From positions 3,489,001 to 3,553,000 of the forward strand of contig NZ_CP012040.1 of NCBI RefSeq assembly GCF_001050135.1: 64,000 nucleotides of DNA, written 5' to 3'. Source of the stretch: Cyclobacterium amurskyense. GTDB lineage: Bacteria > Bacteroidota > Bacteroidia > Cytophagales > Cyclobacteriaceae. The notes under the pieces are model-generated. The model had not been told where the DNA came from and ran no database searches. It saw only the letters and a list, made by a program, of their open reading frames with translations. Below are positions 1 through 9,092 of the stretch, in pieces. Every line of letters starts with the position of its first letter. Within the stretch, counting starts at the first letter, position 1. The position numbers and the translations under genes were made by a program.

Positions 1-1
1 T

Positions 2-304
2 AGTGATTTTACTGGGAAGCCCAGAAATATCAAGTCACCTATGTACAGGTGGCTGGCATTTATCGGGATACTGTTTGGTTTTGGTATGCAGTTCTTGGAT
101 GCCAGACCTCCATTGATTATGGTTTTTTCCCAGGCTTTTCAGGCCTTTATTCTACCAGCAGTAGCTATTCCTGTTTTTCTTCTCATTAATAACAAGGAGG
201 TTATGAAGATACATGTGGCTGGCTTGAAAGAGAATATTGGGTTGGTAGCAGTTATTCTCTTTAGTCTGCTAACAGCTTATTTTGCGATTGCTGAATTTAT
301 TTAA
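2..304 (+). CDS. Nramp-type divalent metal transporter, C-terminal fragment
   Basis: The reading frame is open from the window edge; the first Met codon at 41 is internal, so this is the tail of a longer gene. The visible part has about 100 residues and three hydrophobic stretches separated by short loops. The segment with DARPPLIMVFSQAFQ and then LPAVAIPVFLLINN resembles the last transmembrane helices of Nramp (MntH/DMT1) proton-coupled Mn2+/Fe2+ transporters as found in Bacteroidota. The metal-binding DPGN motif would lie upstream, outside the window, so the family call rests on the C-terminal helices only. The protein is expected in the inner membrane. No link to the downstream amidohydrolase is evident beyond same-strand proximity (148-bp gap). 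Confidence 0.6.
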   Translation, partial: SDFTGKPRNIKSPMYRWLAFIGILFGFGMQFLDARPPLIMVFSQAFQAFILPAVAIPVFLLINNKEVMKIHVAGLKENIGLVAVILFSLLTAYFAIAEFI

Positions 305-452
305 AACTTGCATTGACCAGTCCATTTATAGGCTTGCCTTTGGTAAAGTTTTTAGTCGAAATTAAAGTTTTCTATTTCCTTTTTACCCTTATTTTATTTA
401 AATAGAAGGGTAAGTTCCAGGTAATAAGATGCGTTCTAAATGATTTATAAAA

Positions 453-1679
453 ATGAAAAATAACAGAAGAGGTTTTTTAAAAAAGGCAAGTTTACTAGGT
501 CTTGGTGCATCCGGGATGAGTTATGTTCAAGGTTGTGGGCCAAAGAAGCAAGAAATTATAGAAACACCTCTTTCTAAAGAATGGACCTCTGACCCTGAGT
601 GGTTAAAAGTGAAATATGGCGCATGGAGTGGTCCGGGAGTGCCCGTTGGTCCAGGTCCCATGGATGGGGTTTTGGTAAAGGATTATGCACCTAAATCCAC
701 TATTATCGCTGAGGAAACATTTATTCCCAAAGCCAAATTTTCTGTGATTGATGCACATGTTCATCACTATACGGAAATAGAAGAAGGTGGAAATCCTAAG
801 CAGGCCATAAAAGATTGGGTGAAGACAATGGATGAAGTAGGGGTAGAAAAATCAGTTGTGCTTACTGTGGCTACCGGGAAAGAATTTGACAAGATGGTTG
901 ATTATTATTTGACCGATTACGCAGACAGGTTCCAGCTTTTTTGCGGCATTGAAATGGAAGGGATTGACAAGCCGGATTATCCTGAAAGGGCAGTGAAGGA
1001 GTTGGAACGTTGTTATAAATTAGGCGCTAGAGGAGTAGGAGAAGTGACAGACAAGGGTTTTGGTGTCTCTCGTGACCAGTCTTTGAAGCCCGAAGAAAGA
1101 ATGCACATCGATGATGATAGATTGGATCCATTCTGGGCGAAATGTGGAGAATTGAATATACCTGTTAACGTACACCAGTCCGATCACCCTTCAGCCTGGA
1201 CACCACCTGATGTTTACCAGGAAAGGACGCCTATATTTCAGCAGTTCAATAAATATGACACAGACGGCCTGACATATGATGAGCTGGTAACTTATCTTCC
1301 CAAGTTATTGGTGAAGCATCCAAAAACCACCTTTATCGCATGTCATATGGCCAATTTGGGCAATGACTTGAATCGCCTTGGAGCCATGTTAGATGATTTC
1401 GATAATCTTTATCTGGACATTTCTGCCAGGGATTATGAAATTGGAAGACAACCTAGGGCATCAGCCAAATTTTTGACCAAGTACAGTGATAGGGTTTTGT
1501 TTGGGACAGATATGGGATTGGATAAACAGATGTACCAAGCTTGGTGGCGTTTGTTGGAAAGTGGGGATGAACACATGCCAGGTAGAGTTTGGTGGAGATA
1601 CTATGGTCTCGAACTCCCTGAGAATGTATTGGAAAAACTGTATAGAACCAATGCTGAGAAGGTACTTAACTGGACTTGA
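453..1679 (+). CDS. Tat-exported amidohydrolase (amidohydrolase_2 / TIM-barrel metal hydrolase)
   Basis: The 408-residue protein begins with a twin-arginine signal (NNRRGFLKK followed by a hydrophobic run) that ends in a possible lipobox (VQGC, Cys28), so it may be a Tat-exported lipoprotein. The mature part fits the amidohydrolase_2 family: an H-x-H metal motif (H102, H104) on the first strand, H241 (NVHQSDH), H298 (FIACHMAN) and D353 (LFGTDMG) are placed as in a mononuclear TIM-barrel hydrolase. Relatives act on amides, lactones or decarboxylate aromatic acids; the substrate cannot be read from sequence. It stands alone between the metal transporter and an insertion sequence, but a hairpin with a T-run follows it, so it is probably monocistronic. 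Tat export links it with the other Tat enzymes at 9093-15427. Confidence 0.8.
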   Translation: MKNNRRGFLKKASLLGLGASGMSYVQGCGPKKQEIIETPLSKEWTSDPEWLKVKYGAWSGPGVPVGPGPMDGVLVKDYAPKSTIIAEETFIPKAKFSVIDAHVHHYTEIEEGGNPKQAIKDWVKTMDEVGVEKSVVLTVATGKEFDKMVDYYLTDYADRFQLFCGIEMEGIDKPDYPERAVKELERCYKLGARGVGEVTDKGFGVSRDQSLKPEERMHIDDDRLDPFWAKCGELNIPVNVHQSDHPSAWTPPDVYQERTPIFQQFNKYDTDGLTYDELVTYLPKLLVKHPKTTFIACHMANLGNDLNRLGAMLDDFDNLYLDISARDYEIGRQPRASAKFLTKYSDRVLFGTDMGLDKQMYQAWWRLLESGDEHMPGRVWWRYYGLELPENVLEKLYRTNAEKVLNWT

Positions 1680-1843
1680 TTTCCTTGTGGTTTTATTGCT
1701 TAATGACGATTAAAAAAATAACAATTTCCTCATCAAGTTGATGAAATAAGAAGTTCACAGCCTATACCAGATTTTTTCGGGGTAGGCGGTGGACTTATTT
1801 AGTGATGGTTCCCATCCAAACCTTCAGGGGCAATTCAATAGGG

Positions 1844-1864
1844 ATGGGCTTCAGCCCATTTTTT
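1844..1864 (+). terminator. Intrinsic terminator downstream of the amidohydrolase
   Basis: A 7-bp stem (ATGGGCT / AGCCCAT) with a two-base loop is followed directly by six T residues. A second, weaker hairpin (GCCTATACC pairing with GGGGTAGGC) lies at about 1762-1787. Together they end the transcript of the amidohydrolase gene. Confidence 0.6.
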
Positions 1865-2164
1865 AAGGTAATATCGTTTTATCTGGCTTTAGCAAAAACC
1901 TAGAGAATAAAAGTGAATTTATTGAATAGTCCTTTGCCAAATGAAAAACATCTCTTCAAATTTTACTCCATTTTTTCAGGGTACGTCAGGTTACTGAGCT
2001 TATCGAAGTATCCTGATCCGGTCTAAGTTTAGCAAAGCGTAACTTAGACTCAAGAAGCCGAAAGCTTTCAACTTTCATTAAATAGGCCAAGAGTGACTCC
2101 GACACCGCTGACTTCGACAGGTTCAGCCACCTATGTCATAATACAATTACTTGTTACAAATATT
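1865..2164. other. Gene-free stretch with REP-like inverted repeats
   Basis: No convincing reading frame is present. A perfect 9-bp inverted repeat (GTCTAAGTT at 2021 and AACTTAGAC at 2041) forms a hairpin. It is flanked by short 'gagcttatcgaagta' and 'cttcgacaggttcagcc' type sequences at 1997-2012 and 2111-2127, a pattern common in repetitive extragenic elements of Bacteroidota. A further possible hairpin (CCCGTGTTTACGGG, 2223-2236) sits just before the insertion sequence. Confidence 0.4.
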
Positions 2165-2165
2165 T

Positions 2166-2191
2166 AACCCGGATTATGTAATAGGATTTCT
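2166..2191 (+). repeat. Left part of an interrupted copy of a 43-nt dispersed inverted repeat
   Basis: The sequence AACCCGGATTATGTAATAG matches the left arm of intact 43-nt copies at 15813-15855 and 58264-58306. The matching right part occurs at 3878-3908, beyond the IS3-type element. Joining 2166-2177 to 3878-3908 restores exactly 43 nt, with GTAATAG present on both sides. This is consistent with an insertion into the repeat, although two independent partial copies cannot be excluded. Confidence 0.6.
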
Positions 2192-2322
2192 CCGCCCTGA
2201 CAATGTCAGGGGTGAAGCCTGTCCCGTGTTTACGGGAAGTGTTGCAATCGCAAGAAAATGGTCGTGTACTGAAATAGGTTGACACAATTTAATTAAAAAT
2301 TGTAAACCTATAATCGGACAAA

Positions 2323-2715
2323 ATGAGTGAATTACAAAAGTTCTCCGAAGATGCAAGGAGAAAAATCGTTATGGAAGTACTTTCAGGTACTTTAAGCAAA
2401 GAACAGGCAAGGCATATTTATGGAATTAAAAGCAAATCCGCTATCTTGGAATGGATGAGGATTTTTGCTGGTCTTGAAAGAAGGCTTCCTAAAGATCCTC
2501 TTCCGATTTTAAAAAACATGGCAATAAAAGAGGATTCCAATAGTGAGTTAAAAGCCCGTATAAGGCAACTTGAAGAAGAGCTGAAGCTTAGCCGTTTGAA
2601 GGGCAGGGCATACCAGATCATGGTAGATATTGCCAAAGAAGAATATGGGCTAGATCTTGAAAAAAAGTCTGGTGCCAAACAGTTCAAAGACTCAGAGAAG
2701 AAGAACCAAAAGTAA
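2323..2715 (+). CDS. IS3-family transposase OrfA
   Basis: The 130-residue protein carries an N-terminal helix-turn-helix of the transposase_8/HTH_Tnp type (about residues 8-50, with ARRKIVMEVLSG and ARHIYGIKS). A coiled-coil leucine-zipper region follows (about 75-105, SELKARIRQLEEELKLSRLK) and is used for multimerisation in this family. It binds the terminal inverted repeats. The gene ends two bases before the annotated TTG of OrfB. An A-AAA-AAG slippery heptamer at 2661-2667 lies in its frame, so a fused OrfAB protein is the expected active transposase and OrfA alone the likely repressor. The ATG start is well placed 58 bp inside the left inverted repeat. Confidence 0.85.
   Translation: MSELQKFSEDARRKIVMEVLSGTLSKEQARHIYGIKSKSAILEWMRIFAGLERRLPKDPLPILKNMAIKEDSNSELKARIRQLEEELKLSRLKGRAYQIMVDIAKEEYGLDLEKKSGAKQFKDSEKKNQK
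2661..2667 (+). promoter_or_regulatory. Programmed -1 frameshift signal joining OrfA and OrfB
   Basis: The heptamer A-AAA-AAG is in the correct phase with OrfA codons (GAA AAA AAG). The OrfB frame opens immediately upstream, after a TGA at 2658-2660. Slippage of -1 here would continue without interruption into OrfB and give a fusion of about 468 residues. A_AAA_AAG is the classic IS3-family slip site. A downstream stimulatory structure was not identified. Confidence 0.7.
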
Positions 2716-2717
2716 GT

Positions 2718-3728
2718 TTGGCCCAACTTTGTGAATTGTTTGGCAAGAGCAGGCAGGGCTACTATAAAGCTTTAAATTATATTTACCGCGGGGCATTTGA
2801 GGAAGAGGTGGTCTTGAGTCTTGTTTTAAAGATCAGAAAGAAGGCCAAAACATCCAGATGGGGGTTGAGAAAGATAAACCCTCTGATTCAGAAAGACCTA
2901 ATAGGAATGAAAATCAAGATAGGCAGGGATAAACTGTTTGATTTGCTTCGAGTGAACGGGTTATTAGTAACCAAAAGAAAAAGGAAGTTTTTCACTACCC
3001 AAAGCCATCATTGGCTTAGGAAGTACCATAACCTGGTAGAAAACATGGTTGTCTACAGGCCCAACCAGTTATGGGTTTCCGATATTACCTACCTTTTACT
3101 AAATGGGCAAGTCATGTATCTGTATCTTATTACGGATGCTTATTCCCAGAAAATAGTGGGCTGGAATCTTTCTCTGGATCTGAAGGCTGAATCAGCACTT
3201 GAAGCCCTGAAGGTGGCTTTCCAGTCTCAAGAAAACATTAACCATTATTCCCTTGTCCATCATTCGGACCGTGGGGTACAGTACTGCAGTTATGATTACA
3301 CCGACCTATTGAAAAAGAAGAAAGTTTGGATCAGTATGACGAAGCCCGCTTCACCACATGAAAATGCCATAGCGGAAAGAGTAAATGGAATCCTAAAGGA
3401 AGAGTGGCTGGAGGATATTGCAGGAGAAACAAATATCAACCCGAAAAAATACATCATTAAAATTATCAAAATCTATAATGATATGAGACCACACGAGAGT
3501 TTAGGAAATCTAACACCTAACCAAGTACATGACGAAGGTTTTACAAGGCATGATACCGAACGCGTTATTGGAAAGAAATATAATTGGAAAAAGAAGACCG
3601 AACCTGTCAAGGCCCGGTCTGAAAATAGCAACGCTATCGGACCAAACGACTATTCCTTGGCAAGTTGCTCCTCAGCAGAGCTTGCCTCCGCTTTATCGTG
3701 GTACTGTAAGTTAAATGAAACTTCTTAG
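2718..3728 (+). CDS. IS3-family transposase OrfB (DDE integrase domain)
   Basis: The 336-residue frame contains an HTH_21-type region (about 40-95) and an rve-type DDE catalytic core. The three acidic residues are visible in NQLWVSDITYL, HHSDRGVQYCS and NAIAERVNGILKEEW; the last two blocks have the spacing of the IS3 D(35)E. The listed start is a TTG with no clear ribosome-binding site; the frame is open back to 2661, and translation probably comes mainly by -1 frameshifting from OrfA. The last 45 residues after the conserved 'RPHESLGNLTPNQVH' region are unrelated tail. The frame is complete, so the element looks capable of transposition. Confidence 0.85.
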   Translation: MAQLCELFGKSRQGYYKALNYIYRGAFEEEVVLSLVLKIRKKAKTSRWGLRKINPLIQKDLIGMKIKIGRDKLFDLLRVNGLLVTKRKRKFFTTQSHHWLRKYHNLVENMVVYRPNQLWVSDITYLLLNGQVMYLYLITDAYSQKIVGWNLSLDLKAESALEALKVAFQSQENINHYSLVHHSDRGVQYCSYDYTDLLKKKKVWISMTKPASPHENAIAERVNGILKEEWLEDIAGETNINPKKYIIKIIKIYNDMRPHESLGNLTPNQVHDEGFTRHDTERVIGKKYNWKKKTEPVKARSENSNAIGPNDYSLASCSSAELASALSWYCKLNETS

Positions 3729-3877
3729 AAATTAAAACACTTACTATATTTGAAAAACAAAAGTGTCAACCATTTTCAGGACGAGACAAATTAGACTGTT
3801 TGGAGGTTTTAGCATAGCACCGATATGGTGAAATTGAAAACAGCAACAACTGGCTGATTTTAAAGCGATTTCAGCAC

Positions 3878-3908
3878 GTAATAGAATGTCTATTGCATAT
3901 TTCGGGAT
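3878..3908 (+). repeat. Right part of the interrupted 43-nt dispersed repeat
   Basis: GTAATAGAATGTCTATTGCA followed by TATTTCGGG matches the right arm of the intact copies at 15813 and 58264. It lies beyond the IS3-type element and complements the left fragment at 2166. The remaining sequence between the IS end (3784) and this fragment shows no gene. Confidence 0.6.
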
Positions 3909-4123
3909 AATCCAATTACACCAGCTAAGACAGGAGGTTATTGAGAAATTGTATTTTCTCTTCCTTTTTTATCAATAGAAAACCAGGCTATAAACCACTG
4001 TTAGTTGTTTTATATCTAAATAAACCCCTGTTTTTCAACTATTCCAATTAAAAATAAATTAGCTCTCTTAATATTTACACATTAGGTGTATTTCTTTTTT
4101 CATATGGTGAGTATTTGGGTTTT

Positions 4124-4137
4124 CGATAACGTTATCG
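4124..4137. promoter_or_regulatory. Candidate LacI-family operator upstream of susC
   Basis: CGATAACGTTATCG is a perfect 14-bp palindrome with the central CG typical of LacI/GalR-family operators. It lies about 100 bp before the susC start, in an otherwise gene-free AT-rich leader (3909-4235). The LacI-type gene at 16886-17905 is the only such regulator in the window and sits at the other end of the same locus, so it is the likely ligand. Binding is an inference. No second copy was found upstream of nagB or of lacI itself. Confidence 0.55.
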
Positions 4138-4235
4138 CTATTAAATTTCACTATTTCAATTTATATAATTTGATTATTGGTTAAATTGAACTTAAAGTTT
4201 ATGTAAAATAAGGTTTAACTCAATGCTTACGCTCT

Positions 4236-7200
4236 ATGAAAAAATCTACTAGCTATTTAATCATCCTCCTAGTCCTGTTGGGAGGAATGAATTTCGGAAA
4301 TGCCATTGCCCAAGGAACAAGGGTGTTAAATGGTACGGTGTCTGGCCAAAATGGTCAGTCTATCCCTGGAGCCACCATTTTGGTGAAGGGTACTACAAAT
4401 GGTACCGTCACGGATATGGACGGAAAGTATAGTCTCAGTGTAGGTTCAGATGCTCAAGTGTTAATTGTTTCCTTTGTGGGAATGCTTACTAGTGAAGTAA
4501 GCATTGGAAACAGAAGTCAGATAAACGTTACATTAGAGGAAGAAACAGCAGACCTAGATGAATTCGTTGTCATAGGTTATGGAACGCAGAAGAAAGCCAC
4601 CCTTACAGGGTCTGTTACTAGTGTGGAAAGTGAACAAGTGATTAGTAATCCTTCTGTAAACTTAACCAACTCTTTGTCTGGTCTTTTACCTGGGTTGGTT
4701 GCCTTAAATCGTTCCGGAGAACCTGGTGCTGATAACTCTTCTATACTGATTCGGGGGAGTAATACCACTGGAGACAACAGTCCATTTGTGGTCGTTGATG
4801 GGGTTCAAAATCCTCCGGGTTGGGAAAGGATCAATCCCAATGATATAGAGTCAATTTCGGTGTTAAAAGATGCTTCTGCAGCTATATACGGCGCTAGGGC
4901 TGCTAATGGTGTAATCTTAATTACCACCAAAAGAGGCAAAGAGGGAAAGCCAACTTTAAGTTATACTTTCAATCAGGGTATAAGTCAACCGACGAGACTT
5001 CCTGAGTTAGCGGGCTCTTCTTTATTTGCGGGCTATGTTAATGAAATGATGGTCAGGGATGGACAGGATCCCAGGTATACAGATGCGGAAATTGAATTGT
5101 TCCGAAATGGTACTGATCCCAATTATCCCAATACCAATTGGTACAAAGAGGTTCTAAAAGATTATTCACTTCAAAGTATGCATAACCTAAGTTTGAGAGG
5201 CGGTTCCGAATCAGTACGCTACTCAATGTCAGGTTCCTATTCTCATCAAAATAGTATATTTAAGAAGGGGGTCCATGATTTCAAAGGCTATACAATCCGA
5301 TCAAATATGGATGCCGATGTCAATGAATACATCACTGTAAATCTTGATCTGAACCTAGGCTTGGATGATCGATCACAGCCTGGAACGGAAAATCCGTGGG
5401 GTTGGTTGAACGCAATCCCTATGATGCCGGTGTACTATGAAAACGGTTATCCCTCAGCGGGTATTGAGCAAGGTCTAAACCCTGCTGTAATGACTACCTC
5501 GGCCTCGGGAGATCACAATACAAAAACCAAGAGAGCTATTTCAAAAGTTGGTTTCAATATCAAGGCTCCTTGGGTGGAAGGATTGGGATTGGATGGTTAT
5601 TTTGTTTATAGCAATGAAGACATTCTAGATAAAAGATGGAGAACTCCATGGACTGTTTATAATTATGACATGGCAAACGATACATACCTTCCTCTTCGAG
5701 GGGGAAGGATTACTGCTCCAGAATTGACCCAATCGACCAGAAGTGTCAGTAGTACTTTTTTGAATTTCAGGTTAAAATATGAAAGACAATTTGGAGACCA
5801 TTACATCAACTCTTTTATTGGTGCTGAACAAACTAAAGGGGGCAATGCGTATTATGAAGCCTTTAGAAGAAACTACCTTTCTCCAACCTTATCAGAGTTA
5901 TTTGCAGGAGATCCTGCTACCCAGCAAAATGATGGGGTATCTGCAGAATCTTCTCGACAAAGTATTTTGGGTAGGGTAAGTTATAACTATCAGGAAAAAT
6001 ACATTATCGATTTTAATGCAAGGTATGATGGCTCTTATGTATTCCCAGAAGGTAAAAGGTTCGGGTTTTTCCCTGGGGTATCTGCTGCCTGGGTATTGTC
6101 TGAAGAATTTTTAAAAGACATATCAGGAGTCAATGATTTAAAATTACGTACTTCAATAGGTAAAATGGGAAATGACAGAATTAGTCCTTTTCAATTTATG
6201 CCTGCTTACAATCTTGGATTAGATGGGTACCATTTTGGATTACCTACTAACTCTCAATTGGGTGTAGTGCCTGGTGTGACACCAAACCCTAATGTTACAT
6301 GGGAAGTAGCCACTACTTATAACCTTGGTTTGGATGGGATGTTTTGGAATGGTGGATTAAGTTTTACTTTGGAGGTTTTTAAACAAAGGCGTGAAAATAT
6401 TTTAACCAAAAGAAACCTCGAAGTTCCATTTTATACAGGCTTGCAATTGCCAGATGAAAATATAGGTATAGTTGAGAATAAAGGATTAGAATTGGCTTTG
6501 AATCATCGTGGAAAAGCTACATCACCAAGCGGTTTTTCTTATTCAGTTGGGGGCAACATCGCTTTCAATAAAAATACCGTGATTGATATTTCGGAAGCTC
6601 AGGATGTTCCTGATTACCAAAAAGCTGAGGGCAGGATCTTAGGGGCAGGACTATATTATGAAGCACTCGGGATTTTCCGAACTCAGGAGGCTGTTGATTC
6701 AAATCCTGTATTCCCGGGGACTCTAGTGGGCCACCTACAGTACAGAGATGTCAATAATGATGGAATCATTAGTTCTCAGGATATGGTCAGAATGGACAAA
6801 TCCAATATTCCACAAATTACATTTGGACTTAATGGTACATTGAACTATGGGCAATTTTCGCTTTTTGCCAATTTTGCAGGGCAAGGAGGCGCATGGCAAT
6901 ACTATCATCAAAATGCAAGAATTGCGGTAAACGGTTTGGCTGAATTGATCGAAAATAGATATACGCCAGGCAGCATGGATTCTAAATATCCCATACTACC
7001 TGATTTGGGAACAAGGACTCAGCCAAGTGGGCTTCAAAGTACTTTTTGGTTGCAAAATGCAAGTTTCATAAGGTTCAAAACCCTTCAAGTAGGCTATAAC
7101 CTGCCTGCTGCTTTACTTAAGAAATTAAGTTTGTCTTCAGCGAGGATTTATCTGAATGGCAATAATCTCCTTACCATTTCGGAAATCAAATGGTTTGATC

Positions 7201-7277
7201 CGGAAGGGGATAATGAAAGAGGTTCATTCTATCCACAAAGTCGAATTTTTAATTTGGGTGTTGACCTGTCCTTTTAA
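4236..7277 (+). CDS. SusC/RagA-family TonB-linked outer membrane transporter
   Basis: This 1013-residue protein has a signal peptide (about 1-25), a carboxypeptidase-D regulatory-like domain (about 30-110, with GATILVKGTTNGTVTDMDGKY), a TonB plug (about 115-235; VIGYGTQKKATLTGSV and SGADNSSILIRG-like strands, VLKDASAAIYGARAANGVI) and a long 22-strand barrel ending in an aromatic C-terminus (NLGVDLSF). It has no STN domain, so it is probably not coupled to a sigma/anti-sigma pair; control by the LacI operator-like site upstream is more likely. It imports glycan fragments across the outer membrane together with the SusD lipoprotein encoded 31 bp downstream. The substrate is inferred from neighbours to be an amino-sugar-containing glycan. 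Confidence 0.93.
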   Translation: MKKSTSYLIILLVLLGGMNFGNAIAQGTRVLNGTVSGQNGQSIPGATILVKGTTNGTVTDMDGKYSLSVGSDAQVLIVSFVGMLTSEVSIGNRSQINVTLEEETADLDEFVVIGYGTQKKATLTGSVTSVESEQVISNPSVNLTNSLSGLLPGLVALNRSGEPGADNSSILIRGSNTTGDNSPFVVVDGVQNPPGWERINPNDIESISVLKDASAAIYGARAANGVILITTKRGKEGKPTLSYTFNQGISQPTRLPELAGSSLFAGYVNEMMVRDGQDPRYTDAEIELFRNGTDPNYPNTNWYKEVLKDYSLQSMHNLSLRGGSESVRYSMSGSYSHQNSIFKKGVHDFKGYTIRSNMDADVNEYITVNLDLNLGLDDRSQPGTENPWGWLNAIPMMPVYYENGYPSAGIEQGLNPAVMTTSASGDHNTKTKRAISKVGFNIKAPWVEGLGLDGYFVYSNEDILDKRWRTPWTVYNYDMANDTYLPLRGGRITAPELTQSTRSVSSTFLNFRLKYERQFGDHYINSFIGAEQTKGGNAYYEAFRRNYLSPTLSELFAGDPATQQNDGVSAESSRQSILGRVSYNYQEKYIIDFNARYDGSYVFPEGKRFGFFPGVSAAWVLSEEFLKDISGVNDLKLRTSIGKMGNDRISPFQFMPAYNLGLDGYHFGLPTNSQLGVVPGVTPNPNVTWEVATTYNLGLDGMFWNGGLSFTLEVFKQRRENILTKRNLEVPFYTGLQLPDENIGIVENKGLELALNHRGKATSPSGFSYSVGGNIAFNKNTVIDISEAQDVPDYQKAEGRILGAGLYYEALGIFRTQEAVDSNPVFPGTLVGHLQYRDVNNDGIISSQDMVRMDKSNIPQITFGLNGTLNYGQFSLFANFAGQGGAWQYYHQNARIAVNGLAELIENRYTPGSMDSKYPILPDLGTRTQPSGLQSTFWLQNASFIRFKTLQVGYNLPAALLKKLSLSSARIYLNGNNLLTISEIKWFDPEGDNERGSFYPQSRIFNLGVDLSF

Positions 7278-7308
7278 TCAATTGATGCAAAATTTAAAAT
7301 TCCCTATT

Positions 7309-9003
7309 ATGAAAACGATATTTAAATACTTGTATATAAATAGAATAACAGGAATGTTTTCCATGCTATTGCTAGTTGCTACGCTGAATATAGCTTGCGA
7401 TGATGAGGTATTAGATGTTATACCTGCAGACAGGTTTACAGACGAAGCAGTTTGGGCGGATGAATCTTTAATAGAAGCTTTCATTGGCAATGCTTACCGA
7501 ACCATTCCAAGTGGCCTTCGCTATAGTTTGTATGGACTGTCTGTGGTTACGGATGAAATTAATGCTAGAAGCAACTCTTGGGCCTGGAGTGTTTGGGAGG
7601 GTAACCTTAATCCTGATGACCTTAGAGAAGTGGATTATTGGACAGGAGCAAACGATAGAAATATTAATTATTGGCAGCCAATTAACCGCACCAATATCTT
7701 TTTCGAAAATATAGATAGGGAAAGAGCTGTGCCAATAGGTGAAAACACCAAAAATAGGATGATTGGTGAAATGAAAACCATCAGGGCTTACAGTTATTTT
7801 AAGTTGGCCAGTTTATTTGGTGGCGTGCCATTGTTTACCAAGACTTTTACCTTAGAGGATGATTTTAAAGTAAAAAGAAATACTTATCAGGAAGTCATGG
7901 AATTTGTGTTGGCAGAATTGGATGAAGCGATTGATTTGCTTCCAGAAACTTACAATAATGCCGATCAGGGTCGGGTCACTAAGGGGGCAGCCATGGCCAT
8001 AAAATCACGTGCTACCTTATACTACGCCAGTGAATTGAACAATCCAGCAATGGATCCAACAAAATGGCAGAAAGCAGCAGATGCTGCAAAGGCAGTCATC
8101 GATTTGGGACAATATGAGCTTTTTGAGGATTATAGGACCATGTTTCTTGAAGAAAATATCTACAATCCAGAAATGATATGGCAGCGTCCTTACAATCAAT
8201 TTGTAAGTAGTGAAAGGGTGTACGTTGAATTAAGTTTGTATCCTAATGGCTACAATGGTTTTGGGCAAGTGCATCCGCTACATAATCTGGTAGATGATTT
8301 CGAAACGGTGAATGGCCTTCAGCCAGAGGATGATCCTGATTACAATCCCAATGATCCTTATGCAGACAGAGACCCTAGGTTTTATGCCACTATTCTACAT
8401 GATGGAGCACCTTTCCAAGGAAGAGAAGTGGAAACTTTCTTACCAGGTGGTTTAGATTCAAATGAGGGGCCAGTATCGGCATGGAACGCCACACAAACTG
8501 GATATTACCAGTTGAAATTTGCAAATGAAAGGATTGTTAATCCAAGCGGAAATAATATGTCTCAAACCCCGTGGACATTTGCTAGGTATGCTGAAATCTT
8601 GTTGAATTATGCAGAGGCTAACTATTTTCTGGGTAACGAAGACATTACCAGAGAATACCTTAATATAGTAAGAAATAGACCAAGTGTAAACATGCCTGAT
8701 GTTACTGAAAGTGGGGATGCCCTATTTGAAAGAATAGTAAACGAAAGGCGAATTGAGTTGGTCTTTGAAGAACATCGTTGGTTTGATATTCGTCGTTGGA
8801 AAATTCTTCCGGAAGTGGCAGACAAAGACCGCACACGAATGATCATCAGAAAACAAGCAGATGGAACAAAGACTTATGAAGTAGCCTTTTGGAAAACTGG
8901 AAATTTCAACCCAGCCAATTATTTGCTCCCAATTCCTCAATCCGAAATCAACAAAAATGGATTGCTTGAGCAAAATCCAGGCTATAATGTGGCCCAACAG
9001 TAA
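7309..9003 (+). CDS. SusD/RagB-family nutrient-binding lipoprotein
   Basis: The frame is open from 7156, but the ATG at 7309 gives a proper lipoprotein signal (hydrophobic run, then LNIAC as lipobox) and avoids a 122-bp overlap with susC. The mature protein starts CDDEVLDVIPADRFTDEAVW, the usual start of SusD proteins. The resulting 564 residues match the family. It has SusD-type features such as the helical TPR scaffold (KTIRAYSYFKLASLFGGVPL) and the C-terminal RWFDIRRWK block near the end, ending with INKNGLLEQNPGY. It acts on the cell surface as the lid and glycan-binding partner of the SusC pore. It is the second gene of the locus and is followed by a strong hairpin, so the susCD transcript may partly end here. 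Confidence 0.93.
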   Translation: MKTIFKYLYINRITGMFSMLLLVATLNIACDDEVLDVIPADRFTDEAVWADESLIEAFIGNAYRTIPSGLRYSLYGLSVVTDEINARSNSWAWSVWEGNLNPDDLREVDYWTGANDRNINYWQPINRTNIFFENIDRERAVPIGENTKNRMIGEMKTIRAYSYFKLASLFGGVPLFTKTFTLEDDFKVKRNTYQEVMEFVLAELDEAIDLLPETYNNADQGRVTKGAAMAIKSRATLYYASELNNPAMDPTKWQKAADAAKAVIDLGQYELFEDYRTMFLEENIYNPEMIWQRPYNQFVSSERVYVELSLYPNGYNGFGQVHPLHNLVDDFETVNGLQPEDDPDYNPNDPYADRDPRFYATILHDGAPFQGREVETFLPGGLDSNEGPVSAWNATQTGYYQLKFANERIVNPSGNNMSQTPWTFARYAEILLNYAEANYFLGNEDITREYLNIVRNRPSVNMPDVTESGDALFERIVNERRIELVFEEHRWFDIRRWKILPEVADKDRTRMIIRKQADGTKTYEVAFWKTGNFNPANYLLPIPQSEINKNGLLEQNPGYNVAQQ

Positions 9004-9021
9004 GTTAATTTAAATAAAATG

Positions 9022-9063
9022 ATGATGTACGTATTTTAATCTGAGGTACGTACATCATTTTTT
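9022..9063 (+). terminator. Intrinsic terminator after susD
   Basis: A perfect 12-bp stem (ATGATGTACGTA at 9022 and TACGTACATCAT at 9047) is followed by a run of T. It separates susCD from the downstream enzyme genes and could give higher expression of the transporter pair. Confidence 0.75.
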
Positions 9064-9092
9064 CATATATTGAGTGCTAAATAATTTGTTCT

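Larger units (their letters stand above)
2265..3784 (+). mobile_element. IS3-family insertion sequence with two overlapping transposase frames
   Basis: The element contains orfA and orfB of an IS3-type transposase. Imperfect terminal inverted repeats are visible: about 21 bp at 2265-2285, containing CTGAAA and GGTTGACAC, pair at 17 of 21 positions with the reverse complement of 3763-3783. Both frames are intact, so the copy may be functional. No clean 3-5 bp target duplication is obvious directly outside these repeats. The only duplicated flank seen is GTAATAG at 2178 and 3878, which lies farther out, so the exact ends are uncertain. Confidence 0.8.

Noticed and set aside
7156..7308. Upstream extension of susD from the ATG at 7156
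   Set aside because: It would overlap the end of susC by 122 bp and bury the lipoprotein signal. The ATG at 7309 gives a correct lipobox.
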